From contig JAGYXB010001857.1 in NCBI GenBank assembly GCA_022495005.1, positions 235,299-299,298 on the forward strand: DNA of 64,000 nt, in the 5' to 3' direction. The stretch's first letter is position 1. Each line of letters starts with the position of its first letter. This document shows, piece after piece, positions 21,341-34,700 of the stretch. The notes beneath the pieces were generated by a model. It saw only the letters and a list, made by a program, of their open reading frames with translations, was not told where the DNA came from and did no database searches. The position numbers and the translations under genes were made by a program. This stretch comes from Rhyacophila brunnea (Eukaryota; Arthropoda; Insecta; Trichoptera; Rhyacophilidae).

Positions 21341-21693
21341 AAGTCGGCTATGGAGATCACCACACATACCTGATTACATAATAATAACTAATAATGAATT
21401 TTAATCTTCTTATTTCAATCAAATAATAAAGTACATTAACTTAAGGGAAATTTGATATTGCGAAATTAATGTTTTTTACTGCCTATATACCTACTTAAAA
21501 TAATTAGCATTAACTCGCATTATAAGATTATTTGTTTTCTATATAATATACCTACTCACATATATATATATATTTTTGAATCTACAATAGGCCATAATAA
21601 AGTCCAATTACAGAAATGTAGAGAAACAGTTATGTACCAAAATAGTAAAAGTGAAACAATTAAATAACCAGACTTTGAGAATATCATCGTCTT
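21341..21693. other. A+T-rich spacer
   Basis: Contains an (AT)n tract at 21560-21572. No gene or repeat family was recognised. Confidence 0.45.
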
Positions 21694-21841
21694 CTATAAG
21701 CTGGCGTGCGGTCCCCCCCCCCCCGCTTCAGCACTGCATTTTACCTCTCGTTCCCTCCCATTGAAAACTTGCAACAGTCGAACGCGATGGCACAATGCTT
21801 TCCGTCCGCAAACGACGTGACGTGTGAACGCCAGTTTATAG
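21694..21841. mobile_element. Candidate 148-bp TIR element with a C12 tract
   Basis: The left end reads CTATAAGCTGGCGTGC and the right end, as reverse complement, CTATAAACTGGCGTTC: 14 of 16 identical. A run of 12 C residues lies at 21713-21724. No clear target duplication could be set because the inverted match extends into TTCTATAA on both sides. Without a second copy this remains a candidate MITE. Confidence 0.5.
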
Positions 21842-24800
21842 AATACAGACTCTACATTGATTACTAACTATATCAAACAGGTATGTATGCATTTAATATT
21901 AAACACATTGCACAATGATTTTAAAGACGTATTTAATTCAATAGCTGTTGACAATGTCCTTAATATTAATCGAACGAAACCGTTCCTGAGCCATAATGGT
22001 GGAATAACGAGGTACGTAGTAGATACTACACATACATATTGTTTCATTTTAAGTAAATGATAGTATTACTTACATCATGTCTTATATAAATTATACATTT
22101 TATTGGTCGATAGTGTTGTCAATGGTGTGACAACCGAATCGATTGAATAAAAATAATGTCATAAGTTATAATGTTATCCGTTGACTACAATTTGCATAAA
22201 TATGAAGAACTTTGTCTATTTATTTCAAGAGGGCAAAAGTATAGGTATTGTGACATTCATGTATAACGGGAAAATCTGTAGTGTAAGGGTTGGTTATCAT
22301 ATACAATACAAGTATGCGTTGGAGTATACTGAAAAGGAAAGAAAACACTAAGTTATATTATAATACCAGATTGTAATTTGTAATCGATATTTTAAGTTGA
22401 AACTGACTATAATAATATTACCAATCAATATTTTAAAGTGCCCTGTAAAAGACACGACGCTGTAAACGCGGTCAATAATAAACCCTGTCACAACATTACG
22501 ACGTAAAATAAGAGATGAAATTTACCACCACGACTAATTCAATACATTGTATTTGCAGTTGCTGTTAAACTTTTGAATGAATGGAAATGCTATATCAGTC
22601 TACTCCGCTCGATTATAATATTACATTATTATTGTCGCCTAAAACAAATCGTCGATAGTATGAATAATCAATTGAAAAGCTTTTTTTTCCCATCCAATAA
22701 TTTACTTTGAACCCGTTAAGCGAATTGAAATATCAGACTTTCTAACTAATAATAAATTTAACATCAAGTTTTATAATTATATTTGATTTAGAAATCAGCT
22801 GATTCGGTTAATTTTTTTTTTAATTGTTATATATTATGCACCGTAAAGCATGTTTTCTGGCGACAAACGTTTTATTACCTAAGTAGGTAGGTACTAAAGC
22901 GTTATAGACGCCCTATGTAGAATGTTTGAAATACCTTTTAGATAGAACTTTTTTTTATTCACAATGGCATTGAATAAAAAAAATTATCGAATATTGTAAA
23001 AATAAATTATAAACTGAATATTATTTAAATTGATTTTTAAACATATACTGGGTTGTGTAGAAAGGCGTCTTCTTCGAGATGATGTACGTAAGCTATTCGA
23101 ATTGGCGTGCCATAAGCCCGACGTGAAGTTTAAAACATCGACCAACCCGTAGACCAGTGATTTCAAATATTTGTTATTTTGCGGATCCCTTGAAACATTT
23201 CGAATTTTATTTTTAGGAACGCTGTTTGGCTAACACACTTAAAAATAAATACTTAAAAATTATATGGTATAACAGTGACCCAATACGATGTGTAATAATT
23301 GCGAAAACTTCCAAGTTATTCGACATAAACAAAATGAACAAAGCATAGTAGGTGGCGATATTCATTAGACAACTCAATTCCTCAATTTTTATTAATTCAT
23401 TCCTTGCTTGCTCACCCCTGCGAGATTTTAGTGATCCCCGTTCGCATTTTGTACCTTCCGGGAAAGTAGAAGCTACTAGCCAGATAGCGGGTACATAAAA
23501 ACTCAACCTCAGACAGCGTTGATGTACGCACAGGCTGAAAAGCTTGGAAGACGACGAAATATTCATTAGAATCACGAGCGTCTTGCACTATAAAGAATTT
23601 TTGCGAGGTGGTTCCATAAACCCTGGCCGAATTCAAATCAGCAACACGGATAGACTAATTGTTTTCAACAAGGCATTTTTCACAACCGTTACAAATTTCC
23701 TTTGACTTGGCGTCAAGTAGAGAAGTTTACGTGCCAAAGTCCTTCAAGAAACATCGATAGTAAATGCGAGGTATCCATAAAGGCATCCAGAAAAAAAAAT
23801 GCCGCCCAGATTAGTGTGTGCTTCAAGTTACATATTACGTGATCCTAAAAGACGTAAACATCAATTAATTTACCTATAAAAACCAGCCATCAAATCATTC
23901 TGTCCGAGACCATAAAAAAATCAACGTCTTCCATGACTTTACAATAATAACGAAAGTGAAGCCTTGCTTAGGTACCCAAGTATATAAATCGCTTTTACTT
24001 GTACCAAGTAATTGAATAAGAATTCTCTCCACTATTTTCTTCAGAGCAAACCGATATAGAAAAATAGACGAAGTGTTTAATACAAGTAATTCAGTTCTAG
24101 GTACTGAGAAAACCGGTTATGTTAGTTGCTTCGAGAATCATGCGACATCGCTTCGGATTATTGTAATTATGTAGTGTGTGTACAAATAAGTTATTTGAAT
24201 ACCAGTTTGGTCGCTTATTGAAGGAAAAAAATAAAGCACTATTACTAGGCAATCGTCAGAAGAAATATTATTAGAAAAAAACAACATTCAGTTTTAATAA
24301 TAAATTCAACAACTATTTACTTATAATCATCTCTTTCAATATCATATTATACTAAGCATTTTAGATATTATAATATTTATTATGTCCATCGTGTCACTGA
24401 ATGAATAATCAAGTGAGTTCTAAATTAAAATTTAAACTAACAGTATGGAATTCGAAGAATATGGTGGACAGAAAATGTGTTTGAAATTAGTTTTTGACAT
24501 GATATAGCCACACTTGCCGTCAGAATATTATTTCCTATAATACGATTAGCATTTTAACGCATATTAACTGTTTTCAAACGTGAGTTCAATTGATACACTA
24601 CTTTAATGTTACATAATTAGCTTCATTACTCAGCGCTATCTTTTATATCGTAACGTTATATTAGAGCTGTTATAGGATCGATATGCTGTCACGCAAAAGC
24701 CAATTTTATTAAAATGGCCGATCGTTTTTTTTTCGGTACCTAATTATGATTCAGCATGAGCAGCATACATGGTCTAGCACTAGCTAGCTGCTAGCAGAAC

Positions 24801-26280
24801 ACCTGGCAATCACCGGTCGTTCTCGTTAGTAATGATTGATTACGTGATATTACATCATATTATATGATAATCATCTGTCCGTTTGTAACGCACGTAAATT
24901 TGCATGAGTTTGCGTCTTTGTTGCACGATATCATAAATATAACACCCACGTTGCATCTACCTCATGCGCGCTGCACTTAATCGGTTAGTCACGTACCTAT
25001 AGTGTATACATATTCATTTCGCTCATACGTAAAATACACCAGATTTATCGAAACTGATATCTAACATTATATATGGGTATATATTCAAATAGACACGTTC
25101 TTTAGCTATAAATATTGTTGACCTATCATACGCAAGGCAATGTTTATGATATTTTTGTTAGCTAAAATTGAGCACATCGACAGTAATGTTGCAACCTGGA
25201 AGTTTTCTAGTATCTATTATAAGACAATAAACTCAGTGTAAATTAAACGAAACACATACATATTATTAACTGTGTTAGAATAAAATTAGATATAAACTGT
25301 CAGTTAGAAGTTCAGAAGTTCCAAAATATAGATACCATCAGATAATATTCGTTTTCCAAGACTCGTCGGCGAGCAGGGTTAGATGTATAAAATATAAAAC
25401 AATATTATAATATCATGTGATGTGCATGCACAGATAAATAGTGGTTATTTCAAAACGAAGCAATGTCAATAACTAAATCTGAGCGTCAATTAGTCGCGGT
25501 TACAAATAAATGCGGTTTCCCACAAAAAGACACAAAATCATCGCGCAGTTGAAGTCATCGCTATTTTAATTTTGTCATTAAAATTATCACCATTCCATTT
25601 TCCTGCGGTCGGTAATAAAATGTAGTTCATTGGGCGATATTTCCTTATCTCATAGGTGAGTCATCCAAATTTAAATAATATTACAGGAAGAAAACCAAAA
25701 ATAGCAGTTTCATTAGTGAATTAGTAGAGACAACGGACCGAGAAAGATTTCAATATTTTGTTGTACATACTAGGTATGTATATTATTAAAAACAGAAGTT
25801 CACACGACATGGTCACACTTAAACAAAGTTATATTATATCCGTTGAACCGGACACCCCATTAGAAAATAGGCTTAATATTACGGGTGTGTTACTCGCCCA
25901 AGATTCTCCCAAGGGAGAACTATTGAGCCGAGTCGATCGTCTGCGCTTTGGGTAGTCTCTAATGGAATCATAACCTCGATTTTCCAAAATTTGTTGTGAT
26001 TGTTGTAATTAAAAACCAAGCGGCCTGTTTTAGTCAAGTCTTCAAATCACACTATGTAAGTATCTAAATCTTCTCACATACCCTGACGATACTTGCATTA
26101 TTTTGTGGTGATGGTAGGCATTGGTAGGTACTTCTTAGTTTAAAAAAAAAAACCAATTAGCGACTCGCCATAGAAAATAATATCAGGCTAATAATTGTAT
26201 CGGAATGTATGAGGGAACTTCATCCAGTTATTTCAAAATGGCAGGAAACACAGAAATAATGGAAAAAGTGAGTTACCTCC
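21842..26280. other. 4.4 kb unassigned sequence
   Basis: Nothing coding could be supported. A less A+T-rich stretch at 23390-23640 carries overlapping minus-strand frames (23213-23575 and 23412-23636) with no domain I know. The plus frame at 25758-25955 is also unrecognised. Small TAGC-rich palindromes occur near 24778-24798. No TIR element or LINE remnant was found. Confidence 0.4.
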
Positions 26281-26289
26281 TGGGTGAGA

Positions 26290-26600
26290 CATAATCATGG
26301 TTCAATTCTCGAGTGTGGAGGAATATAGAATACACCTAAACACGTGTTAATACATATTATGTGACCTTCAACAGCTAACCGAAACGCGCATAGGTGTTGT
26401 AATATTAAAGGACACTCCGGAGACTTCGTATATCAAGCATTGTATGGCCTGACCGTCATTGAGTTATAATTAAAATTTGGTTTTAAAATATTGGTCTATA
26501 CTCTATCTATAGTGACTGACTTTACATTTACATCTTATTAATCTGTTCAATGGTAGTATGTACCGGAACTACTTTGGTTTAGTGTATTATACTCCTGCCA
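26290..26600 (-). repeat. Dispersed repeat R2, long copy
   Basis: It is collinear with 41205-41500, sharing CTCGAGTGTGGA-GAATATG, AAACACGTGT, AGGACACTC, TATAGA-TATC-type blocks and TATTAATCTGTTC. It is inverted relative to the 31.6 and 53.1 kb copies. No coding frame. Confidence 0.6.
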
Positions 26601-27730
26601 ATAAAATAATGGCACGGTATTCAGTACTGTTTGCAAGGAATACTGGTTTTACAATAAAATTAAACTATAAGTATGCATGATGAAATCACTATACCCATTA
26701 TGCATATTATCATGGGTCATGGAAGACGTTTTTTCATAACTTTTCAGTCTGTCTGAAAAGTGTTGGAAAGCCTTATTATATTGATTGTATCGATAGACTA
26801 AGTATTGCGAGTCAGCACAGCAACACAAAAATACAGAAACTGGATCGAGAAACAATTTATTAAACGAAATTTTGAAGATTGTTTATTTCAAAAAATAGCT
26901 TGACAATAGCAAGGACCTATTACTGGACGGAAAAACGTCGAGATTGGCCAATTTTAAAGATGGCCACGAAAGCAACATTCGGCCAACAAAAGGCAAGTTT
27001 TTGGAAGGCATCATTATATGCGGCTCGCAAGTATAAATTATTACTGTGTGACTTTCATTGCTGTTGAAACGGCGGCCTGCGGACTACGACCGGCTACTAG
27101 ATTCTATAGATTTGGTCAGTGGGTGCGCATTAATAAAATAATAACAGACCATTCGACATAGGTACCTACTCTAAAGAGTGAGTCATTTGATTATAACCGC
27201 TAGCTACAGATAATATTAAAATTGCACAAATATAGATCACGTTTTGTTTACAATAATTTTTGACTATAGGTACATGCACAAATTCTTCAAATTTACGACA
27301 GTTACCGAGCCGTTATCACAATCTGTAAACAATTGCTTATCTATGATTTAAGTACTTCAATTATTGATATTGAACAACAACGATTTTACATGAAAAATAT
27401 TACAATTTTAATTGATTTCAGTTTTGTACTATTAATCAATTTCCCTAATGCCTAGTGATGCGGAAAGGCGAAAAACTCGGGTCGCAAAAAAATTACTCAA
27501 ATGGAAAAATAGTACAAAACTTCAATTAATTAGAATTTAATGGCAAATTTCATCAAATAACATCAGTCGACGTATTCATTTTGAAAACATATTTATTTCA
27601 ACTTATTTTCCTCTGTTAAATACACGTAGATTTTTTTAAATTTACTTATCATTGTCAAACATCTTACATCTTTCACTAAAACACTAAAACTTTATATCAC
27701 ACCTTCAATTTTCAATGTAATCCACAAGTG
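26601..27730. other. A+T-rich unassigned sequence
   Basis: Frames at 26649-26855 and 26879-27067 have no recognised domain. No repeat termini were found. Confidence 0.4.
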
Positions 27731-27739
27731 CTCACCGCC

Positions 27740-27922
27740 TGATGTATTGAGTCCATTGCAGGAATAACTATAGTAATTAATAGTCTACACACAAAGCCAA
27801 AAAAACCATTCAAATATCTTGAACATCACTGTGCCTCAAGAAGCCGGGAGGACCTCGCCAAACTGGTATTACACGGACGGCGAACGCACAACCAACACCG
27901 GTGTAAAAACCAACACACACAG
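27740..27922 (+). other. Stop-free segment ending at a splice-donor consensus
   Basis: A plus-strand frame is open through K-Y-L-E-H-H-C-A-S-R-S-R-E-D-L-A-K-L up to an AG-GTAAGA donor motif with the GT at 27923. No acceptor with a good pyrimidine tract is obvious, and no homology is recognised. It is a candidate exon only. Confidence 0.2.
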
Positions 27923-28235
27923 GTAAGAATTATTTACCTGCCGTGCTTTGCACCGGGGCAGTCAACAAGTTAACTTATTCCTGAGGTAAATATACACACA
28001 CATATACGTCATACAGATGAGAGTGTAAACACATGAGAGTGAAGAGATTTCATTATACGCATCGTTTATGGTTGTGTTGACTTGTGATACTGGCACAGGC
28101 TGATCAGAAATCAGCTAAGATGTTATTGTTACAATGAGACTACTATATACCTATACACAGAAGATAACAAATTCAAAGTAAATAAAAGCAAATATCATAA
28201 TATACGTAATCATTCAACAAAATCAAGCTACAGCC

Positions 28236-28511
28236 AAAAGGCTTTTTATACGGGCTTAGTGCTAATTTAGTAGGTATCACTACTACGTGCAAAAAGGCTA
28301 AAGGATTGGTATTCGACCTGTTACCACATGGTGTCGGTATTAATGCGAGTACTAATGATTAGTAATAGACCGTGTAAAGAAGCCCTCAAACACATGACGC
28401 TGCAAGTTGCATAAAATAATAGCCAGTCTTTTTGCCACATTTGGAACGACCCGCGTCAACTTGCTGCACCGTGTGTTTCCCTACCGTTTGAATATTGAAA
28501 CTAAATGAGTA
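28236..28511 (+). repeat. 276-bp exact direct repeat, copy 1
   Basis: Base for base identical, by eye, to 28687-28962. The repeat begins AAAAGGCTTTTTATACGGGC and ends AAACTAAATGAGTA. No conserved coding frame was recognised. The period is 451 bases. Confidence 0.95.
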
Positions 28512-28686
28512 ATAGATACGCAGGTACAGTTACATATTATTGATTTAATAGTCGTGATTTTAACAATCGGTACTGTTCGGTTATCAGGAATACAGCGGAA
28601 AACACATTATGAAAATACCCGATATACTGGATTATTTGTTAGTTTGGGTTAGTTTAGGTTAGGTTTGGTTGGGTTAGGTTAGGTTA
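28512..28686. repeat. Spacer of the duplication, with telomere-like TTAGG variants
   Basis: From 28639 to 28686 the sequence keeps a 5-base period made of TTAGG, TTTGG, TTGGG, TTAGT and similar units, about 9.5 units. TTAGG is the canonical insect telomere unit. The segment 28565-28686 resembles the reverse complement of 54884-54995, including CCGATATACTGGATTA, so the tract belongs to a dispersed repeat rather than being a chromosome end. Confidence 0.75.
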
Positions 28687-28962
28687 AAAAGGCTTTTTAT
28701 ACGGGCTTAGTGCTAATTTAGTAGGTATCACTACTACGTGCAAAAAGGCTAAAGGATTGGTATTCGACCTGTTACCACATGGTGTCGGTATTAATGCGAG
28801 TACTAATGATTAGTAATAGACCGTGTAAAGAAGCCCTCAAACACATGACGCTGCAAGTTGCATAAAATAATAGCCAGTCTTTTTGCCACATTTGGAACGA
28901 CCCGCGTCAACTTGCTGCACCGTGTGTTTCCCTACCGTTTGAATATTGAAACTAAATGAGTA
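28687..28962 (+). repeat. 276-bp exact direct repeat, copy 2
   Basis: Second copy of 28236-28511. Its left border follows directly on the TTAGG-like tract; its right border meets a TACCTACT microtract. Identity implies a very recent duplication, gene conversion or an assembly artefact. Confidence 0.95.
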
Positions 28963-31223
28963 CCTACTCAAATGTTCTACATTGAACATGCCCTGAAAAA
29001 ACAATATGTGAAATTTTCAAAAGGAGGGTTCAAACACTTCAAACCAGCCACGGACTGGTGCCCTGCATCTACTCCACCGCTGGCATTCAATCGTGGAAAA
29101 CATGTAAGTAATAATTCAGTGTGGCTTTCAAACAATAATTTTGCTAATTCTCATTGGTAAATTTCCATTAAGAATTCCATTTGAAACGAGAAGGTATTGA
29201 CACACGACTTCCTGATCATCGTGTATTGTTTTTATGGCGAGAACGGGTTTGGGCATTGCTTTACTGTCAGTGTGTTAAAAGTTAAAAGCTGTATCGGTCC
29301 TGTGTGTGGTTGCGCGCCAGGGAGGCAGTACCACCACCGCCCTCTTCGTCTGCCCTTCTCGCGCCTGTGCCAAACCAGTCGGACCTGAAGTCATTGATAC
29401 CAGGCGTCCACCCTCGAAGGGGACCAACGTTATCAGCTGTAGGTATAAGATACCATACGAAATCTAAATAATACTTTAGAATCGGTCCTAGATAAAAACG
29501 ATATCATTAAAATAAAAACGTGTATGGCCAATACCAAATAATTTACATTTTTAATCAATTTAGTATTGATTATCAACATATAAGATTATGTAAATATAGC
29601 TTACGGAAAACATACATAGAAATATTATAGTCTGACATATACCAACACAGTGTAAGTTGTTTCAACAAACTAATGATTTTATTTAATCATCAATAGTAAG
29701 ACCAACTAGGTGCCTATGTAGTACGTAGTATGTACATTCGGTATATGAATATCGTACAGGTATGCAGATTCTAGAAACTAATTGATCCAATTGATCTGAT
29801 TTTCAGGCATGCTTTTCCCTGTGTAGCATTACAATTTAATAATACTTATACCAGGAAATAAACATTTACAAATTGTTGGTACACTATACGAGTGTACCTA
29901 CGCTCAACTCTATACATAATATAAGTATTAAGTAACATGTTTTTAAAACTAACTGCCCACGTTCATATTAAATCGTGAAGACTTCAATGTCATGTATTAT
30001 ATTATTAGTTACTGGGAAGCATAGATTATCACACAGATTAGAGCAATTCTCAATAACCAATTAATGTATTTACATCAATTAAATAACTGAAAATATTTAG
30101 TTGCATTATCTCTAAAAATAGATCGACGACCCCAATGTTTTTCATTAAAAATTTCTAAAAGTAAACCATACATAAGTAATTATGACGGTGTGAAATCGTG
30201 ATCATAAACAAAAAAAAGTTTTTATCCAAAGATCGCTGTATGCTGGCGCATGTTCAGAGTACCGGACTGCCTCTACATTTTAATATAATATATTCGTAGC
30301 ACCCGTGTACCGAATTTCAAGTCGCTTGACATACGAGGAGTAGGCCACGAAGGCTTTTTGAGCGAGACAGACGAACTATTCTTTTTATATTGTTGAACCA
30401 ACAAGTACTGAGGTACAGAGCATACGTCGATTGAAAACGAGGTAACTTTTAGTATGCTATTTTCTTTGACGGCTGAATTTTATAAAAAATCAAACCCTGG
30501 CGTGTTCACTATTTACTATTTTCGGAATCGTCTTCAATTCTATGCATTTTGTACAGAAACACATCTGTTTATTTAACAATCACGGCCCTGATAGCACTTA
30601 AATGCATACAACACTATAGCAAATTGGCCATATTGTTATATGCGAGAACTTCTCAGTTTTAGCTGTTTTAATATTGTAACATGAATCATCCGTGAATGAC
30701 ATATTGTTTGTTAGTATTTCGTCGATTTATGACGAGCTCCGTAACTTCGAAGAATACGCCAAAAAAATTAATCATAAAAATCGGAAACAGATGGCGTGAT
30801 TTCCTGTCCACTCGTAAGATAGTGACTTTATTGAAAGCGTGGTACACATCACACACAATACAACATGTCGCATCTAACTGCGTCGTATAAAATATAAATA
30901 AAACTATCGCGACACCAAAGCAAGAAAATCGACCGACAAATAGTGACAATCCTGTACATGTTACAGTCAATGATTCCCAACCTTTAAATTTTGTCCCCCT
31001 TTTCTGTAAGGTAACACATCCACTATCTCGTGATAAAAAAAAACAGCCGAATCTACTTTCAGAAGTTGTACGATCCGTACCATGTCTGAGTATACTGCCG
31101 GTAGGGTGTAGCTAAAACACAAAAAAGATAGAAATACAAAATCCATCGCCATGAACCAAGATTTTGAAGTGGATGGTCGGACCATTAGATCCAAGTAAAA
31201 CAACGTGCATCGACTGGGCTATA
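28963..31223. other. Unassigned sequence
   Basis: A G+C-rich patch lies at 29300-29440 (plus frame 29197-29388, no domain). Opposed frames at 30686-30970 and 30967-31203 (minus) are unrecognised. No repeat termini were seen. Confidence 0.4.
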
Positions 31224-31566
31224 CCTCAGTTGAGTCATGGCGATGCGGGGATTGCGGTTCGCGGGTGCAAATGACGCATGCCAAACGAAATATAATTTGT
31301 CATATAAATCCAAAATGCGTCCATTTAATGTTCTGTTTATTGTTCTATTAGTAACAATAATAATAATATATTCATTGACATGTTTTATTTTTCAAGTAAA
31401 TTGGTAACGTTTTTAGTCATCTTTACACGATTTAAGAATTAATACCCCCATCGCCATCACGAAACAACTTGACATATTCACACCTCGACGTTCGCTCTCC
31501 GAATGCTAGCGAGTCCAAAATTTCGTCGCGCCTATAGTCGAAAATTATTTGCCGTTTCACTGATGT
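31224..31566 (-). repeat. Dispersed repeat R1, copy B (inverted)
   Basis: This is the reverse complement of the 14185-14555 sequence with high similarity end to end, including CAGTGAAACGGCAAATAATT at its right border and the CCTCA-TTGAG palindrome at its left. It directly abuts an R2 copy, suggesting one inserted next to the other. Confidence 0.75.
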
Positions 31567-31720
31567 ATCGACTTAACGTGACAAACATTGGTGCACATTA
31601 TTATGATATAGATGTAACTATTGAAAATTATTCTTTGACACGTGTTTAAGATTATCTTATATTTTTCCTCACTCGAGATCCGTGGCCTGTTACCCACACC
31701 CTGTAGGGTAAGTTCGTTCA
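31567..31720 (+). repeat. Dispersed repeat R2, copy
   Basis: It shares ACTATTGAAAAT, TTCTTT-AC-CGTGTTTAAG and C-CACTCGAGA with 53165-53270 in the same orientation. Non-coding. Confidence 0.6.
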
Positions 31721-34700
31721 TATTAATTATGACGTGCCCCCTGCTAAATAATAATGAACAAACACTTTGGAAAAATACAATAAAAGAACTTAAGTAGTTT
31801 CATGTTGTACTTTTTTTGAAAGCAAAATTCTTGCAAAATCCTTGCTACGGTTGACGTAACCATGATTGGTTATAGGTTAACCAATATTCGGATGGTTAAA
31901 ATTTTTGCGTGTGAGATAACTATAATGTATGTTGTTGTTTTGTTGCGTAGGGCATTAATATTTTTCTGTATATAGCTATAAAAAGGTAAGTATTGCTTGC
32001 GTAGCAAATATGTGATTAAAAAAAAATCACGATTACCTGGCTGTACGAGGTGATAAAACATGAATCTTGATAACGGGTTGAATTACCTCGCAGGTTAACG
32101 TGTGGTTATTGATTAGCGACACCCGCTACAATAACATGCCTGCACGATTATACGATTTCAAAAAACACAGAAATATCATATTATAGTGAATGCAGAAAGG
32201 ATTTATAAAACAGCTGATATTATATACAGCCCATCAAGAAGAAAACCAAACTACTTACTTTGGAACGTCACACATTCGATAAGTTGGCAAGATGTAATAA
32301 TTGATTAATCGCAGACCGGGGACATAGCCCCACAAAAATAATTGAAAATCACAGAAAAAATGAGCTTAAGTGTGAGACAAAATAAAATACATTAGAACAA
32401 CACTGGAGAGCGGTTTTTTTGCATACAAATAAGCCAGCCCGCCTGAATATCCAAAATGAACATAAAAACGTAGGAAAGACATGCAGAATATAAATCACGT
32501 AACTTAATTATCGTCGAGTACAGTGTGTAATAATAGTTGGAAATAGAATATGCAATCCGGTAATCACTGTAAAGTTTGCACGATCGTTTAATCACTGTAA
32601 AGTTTAAAATGCATGAGACCGATCGAAAACAGTCGGCATTTTACGGCAATATAATATCAACAATATACTAATAATATAATTCCAATAATATTGTTGGAAT
32701 ATGTCCGTTTGGCGCGACAATCCAAGCATCTCAATATTGTAGTGGTTGCATTTACTGCCCGATACATGGCCAGTGTTGTCGCTGTGCTATCGAAAACACA
32801 ACATGTGTGAACAATTAATTCATTCTTATTCTAATCTATCTTCCATATATTTGCCGCCGCCTAACACAACGACCAAAATGGAAAAACGAGCATTCAGATG
32901 TAGTAGTAATGTCATTGAAATTTTTCGGAGGAAGAATTACCTAATACTAATTTCATTTCATTGACCAGTTTACGTGCAAGTCGTTTTCAAATTAACCAGG
33001 AAGAGGGGTCGCATCACTTGATTCGTATTGCAACAGGAGTGAGAGAAAGAGGAGATGTGAATCCCGGAGCTTTAAACTGAGTCATAATCTCCCCGTACTG
33101 TCACGCAGTGTGCACTATATTCATAGTAAGAGAATAGTTGAGTGCCCAAAACATAAGTTTCACGACGAATGGGAAATTTCTTTGTGATGGTGAAAGACGT
33201 GTTATTTAATTTGTAAAGTCAAATACCTATTATACGTTTATCCAAGTTGAAGAATGACAACGGTAGAGTGTGGTACTTCACAGGCTACTTGAAGTTGGGC
33301 ATGCCTGGTCTGTGCCATGTCAAATTCACAAACGTGGACACGTCTGGCTGTCTAATCTTCAAGGTTCACTTTTATTTTCGTCCAAGGACGCAACCAGGCA
33401 GGTTGCCATTGTGGCAATGGCCGTGTCTAATTCGTCGGGACCCGCGTGGCCCAAAACATGGCCTCCTTATTCTCGTTTTTATTGCGAATTAATAAAAACT
33501 CCACGGAATAGACCGAGCCGAGCATGGCACGAGAATGCTCTTTGAAGCAAAACACCAAACACGAATCTGTGAATATTGTTTATTTTTTTTGCAACTTCGG
33601 GTCAACAAGTTAACTTGACCAACCGTTGCGAATGGTACAGTGGAGCCTTGTCAAATACTGTGGTGCCATTTGCAAGGAGAATTAAACTTGTGGTTTCCGG
33701 GTTGAATTTAATGATCCTGCACGATATTCTGCTAAATATGGTAAATATGGCAGACAAAAGAACGGAGGAACGAGAAGATGTCAAGAGAATTAACCACTAT
33801 CAAGCACAGAAAGGCTGTATTTCCGTGACGACAAGTATACTTTTATTTACACCAGGTCATAATGCATAGAAAGTTGGAGGGTCGCGTAGGGAGGAGAAGA
33901 TTGTCAATACAAATTAATAGTGTTATGTGAAGGTACTGCAGGTATGTGTAAATCATTTTGCGATGGTATTAGAATTGTTTGCTACAATGCACTGTATACT
34001 GATTTATCAGTAACCTATATAGTTGTATTGTGGAAAATGGCGACGGACAGACGAGGATACCAAGACGACAGACAATGTATTTTTATATAATACGATAAGG
34101 AGATTGTATGCAGCAAAACAATATGAAATACTGTACCCAATGAATACGAACAAAAGCTGTCAATACGAAATAATTATCAAAGCCAAAAATGAGCCTTATC
34201 TTTTTACTTTCGCAAAAACAATGAACAAACTTTCGACAGAAGACCTGATGCACAGGTAATAATGGCATAAGGCCCCATAGGCAATTAGCGAGACACTAAG
34301 CAGGTAAGTGAAGTAGCCAGGCACTTAGTAAAAACAATAACAAAGGCGTTGGAGTACCTGGTACTCAGTAGAAACATGTGAAATAATTGCTTTACTCTTT
34401 TTACTCGACTACCTGTAGAAGTCGGTTCGCTGGAGCGTGGAGTCAGGGTTGTCCGTTGATGGATTATGCGGAAATCATGATACTCAAATATGTATTATTT
34501 TACAACAGAAGCATTTACATTTGAAAGACTGACTAATACGTAGTTTATTTATAAAGTATGTTGATTAACTTCGTATTCACCAGATATAACATTTTTTTTA
34601 TGGCACGTTACCGAAATTTACATTGGAGTTTAATATCATAAGGAGAATGAAGCTACGACTTTTTTCTTTGATAGATTCTCATAAAAAAAAAATGAAAAAC

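Noticed and set aside
28639..28686. True telomere or subtelomere
   Set aside because: The TTAGG-like tract is short, degenerate, internal, and shared with a dispersed repeat at 54.9 kb.
28236..28962. LTR pair of a small retroelement
   Set aside because: The direct repeats lack TG...CA ends, a primer-binding site and a polypurine tract, and the spacer is only 175 bp.
33247..33869. Possible two-exon gene
   Set aside because: Two overlapping frames and a third nearby, none recognised; no coherent splice sites.
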